DNA of 64,000 bases from Pararge aegeria. Lineage: Eukaryota > Arthropoda > Insecta > Lepidoptera > Nymphalidae. The stretch is taken from the NCBI RefSeq assembly GCF_905163445.1, contig NC_053182.1, forward strand, positions 6,882,001 to 6,946,000, given 5' to 3'. Shown piece by piece: positions 25,566-36,343 of the stretch. Under the pieces are notes generated by a model. The model ran no database searches. It saw only the letters and a list, made by a program, of their open reading frames with translations, and was not told the DNA's origin. Position 1 is the first letter of the stretch. Every line of letters begins with the position of its first letter. A program made the position numbers and the translations under genes.

Positions 25566-26399
25566 AAAAAACAAAATCGATTTCTTTATGCTCGTAAGCC
25601 CTTGGCTGGTTGTGTGAGCATGAGAATGTGCAGTATTGCATTGTGTGCATTTCTCTAAACGAAAACTTATATTTACTTCTAAAATATGTCAACTACATTA
25701 TGAAAATAATTGATTAAATATTTGTGAGTAATATTACCATCTACGTTCCAAGCCCCTTCTATTTGATAAGCAGAGGTGGCAGTTCCAAACATAAATCCAC
25801 GAGGAAATTTACGCACTTTGCATTTAGATCCCGTATTAAGCTCAACTGATGATAATGATAAACTGAAATATATGTCATAGTAGAACTATAGAATACATAT
25901 CAATAAATTCATTTAGATACTACATGTTTTTTTTTTAATATTTTGGTATATTAACACTTAATAGTTCAATCCGCTTTATCCAATAATTTTAATCAGATAC
26001 TCAAAATTGAAACAGAAAGGAGACTGTCGGTAGTTACGTTAAGTTTAATAAACAATATCGGTTATGAATTAACTGAGATTTGGATATAGTTTCATATATT
26101 AGATAATATCGCCAAAATAAACACATCGTATTATAATATATTGTTTTGAAAGTAGATTAATAAATATTAATAGACAAAGGTAATGGTTTTTTAATCTAAA
26201 AAGAGTGCACATTAACTTAAAGAAGTAAAAACAATGAATTCATAAAAAAAAAGCAATATTGCAGACAATCTAATGTATTCACATTATAATATAGATAGTA
26301 ATAATAGGCCATATTAACATATTTTGCCAACTGTAAAAATACGCGTACAAGATGTTCTTCACTGGTACTTCTTTGCTTGACGAGCGTAAAGTAGGAATG

Positions 26400-26470
26400 C
26401 GATATAGTTAGTGATGTGCTTCCAAATATAATTGACAAATTATGTTTGTTGACCTTAAAATGTCGTCTAC
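26400..26470 (-). promoter_or_regulatory. Upstream region of gene C with an AAGGTCA half-site
   Basis: The minus strand reads TTAAGGTCAAC (26458-26448), followed by an ACTATATCGCATT element. The same order occurs upstream of gene E. AAGGTCA is the half-site bound by monomeric nuclear receptors such as the FTZ-F1/ERR type; the binding is inferred only. Confidence 0.35.
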
Positions 26471-29400
26471 ATGGAGGTTTTTGTTACTTACAAATTGCTC
26501 CAGATTATCTTTACTTATGTAGAGTTCCGTATCAGAATATTATAAAAAAATAGTTTTTTTTTTACTTGTAAAAAGAGACATGTGAAAAGACAAACTTCAG
26601 CACTTACTTACTTTTTTTCTTAATCACGTAATTTATTCATTTCGATCCAAATAAATTTAATGAATTAAAGTTGAACTCCCTAAACCACTTTAAATTCCTT
26701 GACCACTTTCATATTCCACGACATTTTGACTGCTAACCAATCAATTTATTTTTTGTTTGGAAATATCTATACGATTTTCAGACTTCAATTTTATATCACC
26801 CAAATTTTTTCATCACCCAAATGGTCCTTTAAGAATGAAAATGCACCCATAAGTTATTATAAAAAATTAAAAAAAAAAAAATTAATTGTCCAAAGAGTAA
26901 AATAGCAAACTACTTTTAATTAGGTTACAAGGTGAACATTTGTACTCAATATATAGCTAAACGGAGTGTCGGGGCACTAGTACTAGGGAGGCCCTGTATC
27001 AAGAGTGCCTTACCCCTCCTACGGATCTAACCGTAATTAGACCAACTCATAAATATCTACAACTATATATCGATATAAGGCACATATATATAAGCATATT
27101 TTAGGCGCACCCGCAACGTTATAATGCCTAAGAACCTTGAGAAGTGAATTGAAAAATAATAGATTAAAGCCATAGTAATAAATTACTCCTTATCTTATAC
27201 CAAATTGGTTTCAGAGGTGGTTCACCAGACATCCATTAGAACACTTACAATAAATTAGTTCTTACAAGCTGTTGCTTGCATTCTTCGTTGGCGTTTTTTA
27301 CAAATCCGGTGGAAGTATTTGTTTTTCCCGAATAAAAAGTAGCCATGTTACTCTACGCCCTCACTAAGCAACTTTAAGTTAGTTGAAACAAACCTAAAGT
27401 TGCTTAGTGAGGGCGTTAAGTAAGAACAAACATACAATAAACACAATTCCACATTTATAATAGTATGGATGTCCACCACGTTTATTTTACGTGATGTATT
27501 TCTTTTATCCTACAAAAATCGCATCATTACTTAATATATATGATATAATAGAGAATGCCGCGACTTTCCGCGGGACCCTCACCTCCAAAAAGTAAGGTAC
27601 AGGCAAATCCTAAATTTCCATAACACCAGTTTAATAAGTAGTTCATGAGAAAGCGAATTCAGATTAGATTTTTTTTATAACAGTAAACTTTCAATTAAAA
27701 CCTACACTCCATTGCATCTTCCTAAGGCACTCTTAATTGGCGTTACAAAAATTTTTGATCATTAACTTGAAGTGCCTGATTCTAACTTCATAATCATAGA
27801 ACATTCATGATTCAATCTTCCAACCGAGTTTATTTACCTTAATAGTTGATTTGTATAAAGTTCCTAGGCTTATATTAGTTAAAATATTTGCCAGCAAATT
27901 TTTTCTTCCCAAATACCACTCGCACTTTCATAACGTCTTCCAACCGTAACTGATTACGTAACTGATTTGTGTAAAATCCTCTTTTAGCTGATGCCTACAA
28001 GGAAATTTCCAAAGTTCATTTTTGTGGGCTTATTTCTTGTTAAAATTTTTGGAAAGCTTACTGTTAATAAAATCCAGCAACAACTTATTGAATTACAGCA
28101 ACATCAGGAACTAATCAGTTCAGACGGAAAGTTAATTGAGGAAATGGGTGAATGAGGTTTAACTTATACACGGACGGACAGGCAGACAGAAATAAAATGA
28201 AAATTCGCATCATTATTGTAGGCACTACAGCACGATATGTGCCTATGTCCGCCAGTTTCGCATGCCGATGGCTTTTACATCTCGGTCTACTCCATCTATC
28301 AGCGCAATCCTGGCCCCCGATCGATCTCCGCCCGTCAGGCGGTAACGTCATAATCTTTTTGGTTGGTGATAATCGTCCGGCACACTTCAGTCTCAAGATT
28401 TTTATGTGCTGGGCAATGTTTGGCTCCCCAAAGATATAAATTTCGTGATTGTACCTGATACACTACGGATCAACCACTTCCACCGCACCATATAGTATAG
28501 TTTAAGTACCTTCCTTGTCAGGGCTTCTTCATTTTTCCTACTATTAGTCCAGCACTACCTTAGGTTATTGCCCTTTTATTAAAACGCTTATAATATTATC
28601 CATATTGTAAGGGTTTTGTAAAAACTTACGAGAGATTCGCCGTTGACGAGTTATCTCTTCCAACTCAGACCTTCTTCAAATCTTTATTATATTAAGTAAC
28701 ACCACTCTGAAGGTGAAATCCTTCTATACATCAAATAATTAGAGAGCTGTTAAAATTTGCCTCGGCAGTAAACTACGAGTTGATGTTAATAATAAAATCT
28801 TTATTTAACAAAACATTATCTTAATATATATAAAGTACGCGTCACGTTCTTTGTCCGAGATGGACTTCTAAACTACTTAACCGATTTTAATGAAATTTTT
28901 CATTTTATACACACCGTGTGCAGTTTGATCTAACCTAAAAGACAGGATAGCTTACATCTCAATTTATAGCCGCAATATTGTTTTATTCGGAACTATTTGT
29001 TAGTACTTATAATAAAACTAACGAGTAGAATTTTTTACAAAGAAGATAATAAACAAAAATTTTGGGGGCATTCTATAACCAGTACTGAACCCAAAACTGA
29101 AATTACTTATTCGAAATTATGTATTTGAGTGGGTCCCTATAGTCCATATAGTTTGGAAATTAAGCACTAGCTAGTACATTATAAATAAAAAGTGGATATA
29201 AGCAATAGACTTTCTAGAAACGTACATAAATTAGTGATAAGTATCCGCAAATCGTCTGAGAAAAGCAATCAAATTCTTCCTGGGAATGGGTATATGCTTT
29301 TATAACATGATAATGAAGGTAATATTAGGTCTACCTTTACCTTAGTTTAAAAAATATATTAAAATACATTTAATAAATCGTGATTACCAATTACTGATCA

Positions 29401-30937
29401 ATTTGTTAAAAAGGGCTGTTTGGAAGCATCTCTCACAAGTCCTCTAAGTAATGTTACAATGCAAAATGTTCTTTAAAAAAATGTGCCGAGTTCCTTGCTG
29501 GCTTCTTCTCGGAAGAATTTGCCTTTCGTACTGGTTTTAGAGTCACTACACACAGACCGTCTAGACGAATCAAAAGTATTTTTAAAATAAATAAATGGAT
29601 TTTGAAAATCGTGTTTTTTTTTATAAAACATATATGCCCTAAACCCGTAGGTCGATTCGAGAACATTCTTCGAGAACTAACAGTTCCCTACGATTTTCAT
29701 GTAGATTCTTCTTTAATTTATAAGTAAATTTTTAGCATACAAACTTTCATACGTTAGTCTGAACAACATGACACCCAAGCTCCGGGTCTATTCGTATGCC
29801 TGCGCTTTTAGTTCGTTTTCTCGTTTACAAAAAGTCGAAGCTTGATTATAATTATAATCATATAACTTTCGTATATTAAACTTCTCCATTTGAAAGATAT
29901 TTGGTACACGATAAAAAAGAGTTGGGACGCTAAGTGTTCGGTAACTTCGTCCGAGTATCTATCGTTTTTTTCCTGCAGGAAGCTTTGTTTATCCCTGGAT
30001 AAAAAGTAGCTATCCTTTATCAGGATGCAAAGTGTAAAAAATTTCGCCAGGTTTGGCTTAGCTCCTAGATATATAGGATATAAAAGGAATTTTCCTTATC
30101 CCCGAAAAGTTAGCCAGGGGTTTTTTCTGATTTAATTGAAATTAAACATTAATAATTTAACCTGATATCTTAAAATTTTAATTTAACAGCACATTTCTCT
30201 GCAATAATAACGTTTAATAAAATAATTAACGTTTTTTTTAAGTCGGCGTTGATGGCTAATTATATTCATCAACGTTTCACGCACTTTTCAAGGTAAAGTT
30301 CTATTGCCTTCGCTACTGTAAAAAGAAGGTTAATTAAATGTGTTGACAGATATAGCTAGAATGACTGTGATTTATCTTATCGTTGTTCGCCAACTCAACG
30401 ACGAGGTTGTCCCCTTAATACAGTTGTATCTCGTGAAACTCGTATTTTTCCTTTAAACAAGGCTAGTTCATTGTATCGTAACAATAACGGTTCCATAAAC
30501 CTGGCAGAACTTGGTCGGATGTATTTGGCGGCTCTTCGATACCCTGCGAAGTCATTTCTGCCAGTCCCAGCTCTCATTACTTATCTAAGGCAATCTCGTT
30601 ATAGGACAGTCATTACAGAACCACAGTATCATCAGTTGGGTTTTGTTTTAAACCTACATTCATAATTGACGATTGGGATTTTACCAATGTTGCTATTTTA
30701 ACATTATTTTTTTGAAAATGGTTTGAGTTTTGTTCTGTAGTTAAACAACAAATACTAATGGCCATGAATTTAATTTGTCAAATAAAATAAATGAAATAGT
30801 ATATTTTGTCAGCAATATACGTCTTTTATACACTTGGACAAATATTTGGCTACTAAATAAAAACCTGTTTTAAGGTAGGTATATAGTGATAATTTTATTC
30901 ACTTTTTCACTTTATGCCAAGAAAATAAAAATAAAAT
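26471..30937. other. Intergenic DNA between C and D
   Basis: No gene seen in 4.5 kb. Holds a hairpin (27355-27416), a dispersed repeat near 28180-28430, a unit near 28840-28940 (CTACTTAACCGATTTTAATG) and a LINE-like scrap at 29440-29570 (GCCGAGTTCCTTGCTGGC). The open frames at 28115-28439 and 30395-30665 are shadows in repeat-like DNA. Confidence 0.5.
27355..27416. repeat. 22-nt inverted repeat with 18-nt loop
   Basis: Perfect arms at 27355-27376 and 27395-27416. The arms contain CCCTCACTAAGC and its complement. No element boundaries are obvious. Confidence 0.85.
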
Positions 30938-31535
30938 CTAATATCCTTTGTCAATGGTTATAGCCTTTGACATATCTGGCTCGTAGTGTTGGTCGAGAGC
31001 GCGTGTGCGCACGATCTCTTTGTACACATGGGCAGATTTGCCTGCGGTGCGCATGCGGTTCGGACTCTTGTAGTCTACCTCGTACAGTCCAAAACATTGA
31101 CTGAGAAAAAATGCAAATAACAAAATGAATAACAAAATGAATAAAAAAAAGCTCAACTTATTAGCAGGTTAGGTGAACTGTTTAGGATAAATATAATGTT
31201 CCTTGATAGATTATGCTAAAACGGCATTCATAATTAGATCTTTTAACACCCTAAATGTTTGAACGCACTTGCGACTTTCTGAAATAGTTATTAATTTTTA
31301 GGTATCTTTCTTTTGAATTCAGGTAAAAGATTTTTTCCTGATAGTGGGACCCACTAGGTTGAGGAACCGTTACCTCAGTCATAAGCCCGACGGACGTCTT
31401 GCTGGGGAGGCATCGGTGAGTTTTTAGAATATCCCTGTGCTTCCATTTATGTTTGCTGAGGGTGGCGTTATCGGTAGTGGGTAGAAAATTTACTTAAAAA
31501 GTCTCCCGAAAAAAAAACTACATATTTTTTTGTTT

Positions 31536-31772
31536 GACGTCCGATTGGCGCAGTGGGCAGCGACCCACTTTCTGAGTCCAAGGTCGTGGGTTCGATTCCC
31601 ACAACTGCAAATTTCAGTTGCATGAATGTTCATATGTATATAATAAGTATTTATGTATATTGTTCATAAAAATATTCATCAGTCGCCTTTGTACCCATAA
31701 CACAAGCTACGCTTACTTTAGGGCTAGATGGCGATGTGTGTATTGTCGTACTTAGTATATTTATTTATTTAT
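31536..31772 (+). mobile_element. tRNA-derived SINE, family A, in gene D intron 5
   Basis: GACGTCCGATTGGCGCAGTG (A box), GTGGGTTCGATTCCCACAAC (B box), then ACACAAGCTACGCTTAC, GGCTAGATGGCGATGTGTG and a TATTTATT tail. Confidence 0.8.
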
Positions 31773-32586
31773 AATTGACTGCTATAGAAGATAGTCTACT
31801 CTTATAATCTCGTATAAAGTATCAATTGAATGGTTTTGGACCTGTGGAAAGAGTGATAACTTACGTATAACCCTCGAGCCATTCGAAGTTATCTAACAGA
31901 CTCCAAGCAGTGTAGGCCCTGACGTCGCAGCCCTCATCTATGGCATCAAGCATTGCAGACAAGTACCCCCGATAATATGAAACTCGGTCGTCATCATCTA
32001 AGCCTCCGTAAGTAGCTAATCCATTTTCTGTGATGAATACCGGAGGGTTCTCGTAGTCTTCCTTTATTTGTCAGTATTTTGTAGAATCCCCATGGGACGA
32101 ACTATATTATGTTGGGCAAAATATAAATACAATTAATTATACGTTTCTGCGTATTCACTCATGAAGGTTTTTATGATATTATATATTACTTGTGTGGTCC
32201 AGTTTATGCATTAGAATATTGTTATTCGTAAGTAAATTTATTTTTAAATTATGCACCGCCTGCATTCTGTTTTCCTTTTGTTTTCCTAAGGTTGCCTTAC
32301 AGAGATTGAGAGTGCTACTAATCGATAAGGCCATTTGCATCCTGCTTCCGTTTTAGTGTTTGTTTTATTTCGCACAAATACAGAGTATAAATCTAAATCT
32401 AAGGTATCTTACATCATTCAAATTTTCATTTTTACCGTATTTGGTTATGCAAACTTTCACATTTCCCTATTATATACCTAATATGCTTAAAGAATGCCGT
32501 AGGGTTTTGGAATAGGTCTGTCTACAGGAACTGCATCAATTGCATAACTATCATCATCCTCAACCTATTAAAGGTATACTACTGGA

Positions 32587-32780
32587 GAGTGGCGTGCATA
32601 CAGGGTATGCACAGGATATGGAGATGGTATCACGTAGAGATAATCCACAGTACGGGTTATCAGGACTTAAGGTTAGGCTAACTAGTACAATATATCTCGT
32701 ACAATACCTACCCTTAAGGTAGATTTCCTCAATTTTATATAATCCGCATACCCTGTGCATACCCTATGTGCACGCCACTG
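32587..32780. mobile_element. MITE copy 2 (about 194 bp)
   Basis: Same terminal inverted repeats as 22517-22716 (AGTGGCGTGCATA at left, TGCACGCCACTG at right) with a diverged interior. Lies in gene D intron 4. Confidence 0.75.
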
Positions 32781-34386
32781 CCACTGGACGCACGTCTCCT
32801 CAGTCCGCTCTCGTACTTAGTCTCTCCAGTACAGGATGATGGTCTTAAGGATTTGTGTCGAATGCTAAATATTTCCTCAACGACAACAAGGCAATTATCT
32901 ACATAATGCTTTAATGGTTAGCAAATAGCAAGATAATGATGTTTATTATACCGACCTTAATATAATCTGATTCGCCAATTGTCCATTCGGGTAGATAATG
33001 CTCCAGAATTTCGAGGTCATCTAAATACGAAGGAGCCTCATGATAGTCGTAAGTACTTTCATTTCTATATACATAACTTGTCGTGTAGTGATTTAATCCA
33101 AAGAAATCGGAACTTCCTCGGACGAGTTCAATTTCCGCGGGAGTAAATTCAGGTAACCTAGACTTTGGAAACCCTTGAGTAGCACTCTTGGCGGCTATAC
33201 GTTCGATCATTATGGGTGGAAAACCGCCAATTTTAGAGAATACTGGATGTGCATAGTGGTCCAACTGAAATATTAGAAAGATACAAATTTGAACAGTGGT
33301 ACATTATGAAGGATGTTCTTTAAGTTCAAATAAAGGTAAAGCTTCAACTAGTTTTCTGAGCTGAACAACTGAATTCTGTTTCTTAGGATAACACACTTAA
33401 GATAATAAATCACTGTGACGTCATAATATTAAATAAACAAAATTACTGACGTGGAATTGATAAGCATTGCTAGCTCCTTCAACATCAGCACCATCTTCCG
33501 TTAGGGGTTCGTGCCATTGGGAGCTAAATGAAATAAATATATTCCCCTTTTGCGTTGGTCTAAACTCCTTGTCGTAAATATGATAAGCTCTCGCATGAGC
33601 TAGCAGTAAGTTCTTTGCGCACATATAATCGGCCACGCCCTTTATATCTAAAGCGGGAGCAAACATTTATGAACCATATCCACCGTAACAAACTACGTGT
33701 GGTTCGTTTATAGTTATCCAATATTAGGTTGGAATACTGTTCGGGCATAATCTGAGTACCATTTTACTATTTCGCCATTTGTCCATCCACCAAGTTCTTG
33801 TAGATTTAGAGGCAAATCCCAGTGGAAGATGGTTATCATCGGTTCTATATTGTGTTTGAGCATTTCATTTATTAGGTTGTTATAATATGTCACGCCTGTG
33901 TAACTGATTTTATTAGGAAAACCGGTAGGAAGGATTCTTGTCCAAGATAATGAAAATCTATAAAAATCGAGACCCAACTCTCTCATCATTTCTACATCCC
34001 TTTTATATAAATAATAAGAATTAGCTGCGATGTCTCCGGTTGAAAAATCTTTGACCATCCATGATTTGGTATGAGTCAAATGATCCCAGATATTTTCTGA
34101 TTTATCTGCAAATGAAATTGTAAAAACTAAATAGAAATTTTAATTTAAAAAAATCTAGAATTTTTAAAGATCTAGATAATTTGATCAGCACATGACAAAG
34201 ATTTATTCTTATGAAGTAAAAACGTTTACCAGAAGCATTCCAAGCCCCTTCAACTTGATAAGAAGCAGTCGCTGTTCCAAACAAAAAACCATCTGGGAAT
34301 TTACGGACATTGTGACTTGAAAGTGAACTGCATTGAGAAATATACAAAATGCATATTAAAATGTGTAAACTATAATAGTACATCAC

Positions 34387-36343
34387 TGTGCAGTCAAAGA
34401 TTTCTCAGAGTAATGCATAATATTTGCAATTTTGAAGTAAAGTGTTATCATAATATGAAAATAGTGTTATCATAATATGGTATTATCATCATTATATCTT
34501 TGAAGATATTCATCTCACTTACAAAAAAATGTTTATTTTAGATACTTATACTAGTAAGCATTGGTGTGCAATTCATACATGCTCTGATTACTCTAAGTTT
34601 CGAAAGAGGTTTAAGATTTTATAGAATAAGGAAGACGCAAGGAGCCTCAAGAAAGCCAATATTTAACAAATATAAAATAAAATTTGATTAGACCATTAAA
34701 GGGCCTAATTTTTTTTTTTTTTTTATGATTGATGATGATATGATCTCTCATACAAGCAATATTGTTTTTTTTCGCATTGATACAATTTACGATATGAGGG
34801 GTGAATTCAGCTATTTACTTATCAAGTAATAATAATAATAATCATTTATTCGGGCCAAAAATAATGGATACAATAATTACATGAATGCCCTAACCTCTGC
34901 GGAAGGAAAACCCGTGTTACAGAGGGTAGGTCCTTCCAGTTGTTACAAAGGGTGTTGTGAAGATTTAAATAAAAAAAAATACGCCTAAACTATAGACCAA
35001 AATTTACGACATACATCGATAGTATATAGATTATCGCTCATGTTATAGATAGGCTGTTAAAAAAATGCGTTCTTGTAATTATCAGTTTAATTTAAAATAA
35101 TAATAATTTTTATTCATTTTAGGTTTGTTCCTTGTGATCACTCACAAGTACAACATCAGTCGATAGGTGGCTTCATGCCAATACATTTTTAAAACACGAT
35201 GCATCAGAGGGTAATGTATAATCTAGTTGCTGGCACTGAGAGAATCGTTCCTGAAGTCTGTGAGTTGATATTATTTATTTAAAAAAATATAGATTTCTAT
35301 ATCGAGTGTTGATAATACTGGGCAAACTTCGGCTTTCTTTTCGGGGGAACGAGTTCGATTTCGTGTGAAGTCTATCAATTTGCAATAGGACAACCTATTC
35401 TGAAGAACTCTCAATTCTGAGACTGTGCCCTGTAGTGGGCCGGTAATGTGTTGATGATGATAAAGAAACAAATGACATGATCAGCACGTATTCTGTCAAC
35501 ACAACTTTTTGAGAGCTAACTGGCAGTATTATTTTCTGATGCGATCTATCCATAGAGTGTCATCCCTTAAATGCTAGTGCAGAAATATTTCTTCTAAGTA
35601 AAAAAAATTTAAATTAAAGGTTATTTTATTTACTTATTCTCATTTTTAAATACATATACGACATTCTACACAAACATTTTTTTATAAATACATACAATAG
35701 CGATACTACACACTACAATTAAAAACATCATTCACATCATCACAAATTCTCATTCAGCATTATTGTATGCATGTGTCCAAAAACTTTTCCCATTTCCCCA
35801 TTTTATAGTAAACGTTTAGAACATTACAATAATTACTGTCAACTGCTAAATGGCATGAAGTGACTAACAGCCTGTTCGAGAAACACTAAGAAAGTGGAGT
35901 GGTTTTGATGCTTCAATGTTAGTCATGAACACGGTTTCTGTATGTGCTTAATTCTGTGATATAACTGCATCTGGACAGGTTCACTGACGCAAAAGATGGC
36001 ACCAACTTATAATATTTTCATAAGCTATTTCATTTATCCTTTTAAAAGGATATGCCATATTTTCTAAGTGACTAAACTAGGATTTAGTGCCCTCGTTGTC
36101 TGTAATACTTCATGAATATTCTGAGAGATGGCGCCGGTTTATTTGCCGTTTATTAGTGTAAATTTTCTCGCCGGACCATGTTATATATTCATTAATATAT
36201 TGGCATCACACCAATTAGGTTATGGTCTTTCACCGTCAAACTTATTTCTTGATAATGGAATACAAGAAAACGATCACAGTGATGTAATGTCACACGCTGT
36301 GACACTCAGCTTCAACGTTCTTTGTCTATGGTTACGGGAACTC
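34387..36343. other. Intergenic DNA between D and E
   Basis: No gene and no convincing first exon for gene D. Contains a 21-bp direct repeat (GTGTTATCATAATATG, 34442-34482), an AATAAT microsatellite near 34828, a family B SINE 3' scrap near 35330-35460, and AATAAA signals near 36138 for gene E. Confidence 0.5.

Larger units (their letters stand above)
22131..26320 (-). pseudogene. GH1 gene C, pseudogene (nonsense plus frameshift)
   Basis: All six exons of a GH1 gene are recognisable: 26320-26283, 25862-25738, 25193-24529, 23802-23494, 23003-22766, 22296-22131. Splice sites and phases match the family, but two lesions break the frame. In exon 3 the Leu of the YYNNLIDE motif is a TGA (24963-24961). 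In exon 5 one base is missing just after the acceptor (238 nt instead of 239, near 22999), so the FVPWGFY start is lost and a TAA follows within ten codons, before the nucleophile motif. The first exon (ATG at 26320) gives a hydrophobic leader joined to ILSLSS. TINEP and the downstream ITENGF are still readable. The last exon ends in a divergent lysine-rich tail and TAG. It resembles gene E most. Decay looks recent, since everything else is open; a sequencing error is possible for either lesion but unlikely for both. Confidence 0.88.
30938..34386 (-). pseudogene. GH1 gene D, pseudogene (three disabling lesions)
   Basis: A GH1 gene with exons at about 34386 (or 34369)-34230, 34105-33451, 33264-32956, 32101-31865 and 31100-30938. 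In exon 3 a 16-nt deletion near 33730 removes ELFGDRV-type coding just before the TINEP acid/base motif and shifts the frame. A TAA (33669-33667) replaces a lysine codon further on. In exon 5 two bases are missing near 32072 (237 nt instead of 239), shifting the frame before the nucleophile motif. The first residue of exon 4 is Leu instead of the usual Trp (TGG to TTG). The N-terminus is odd: an open frame with ATGs at 34386 and 34383 runs straight into exon 2 with no short first exon, though an acceptor-like TTATAG at about 34370 sits at the family junction. The last exon is intact (ends TAG, with AATAAA about 38 nt on). The gene is non-functional unless several assembly errors coincide. Confidence 0.9.
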
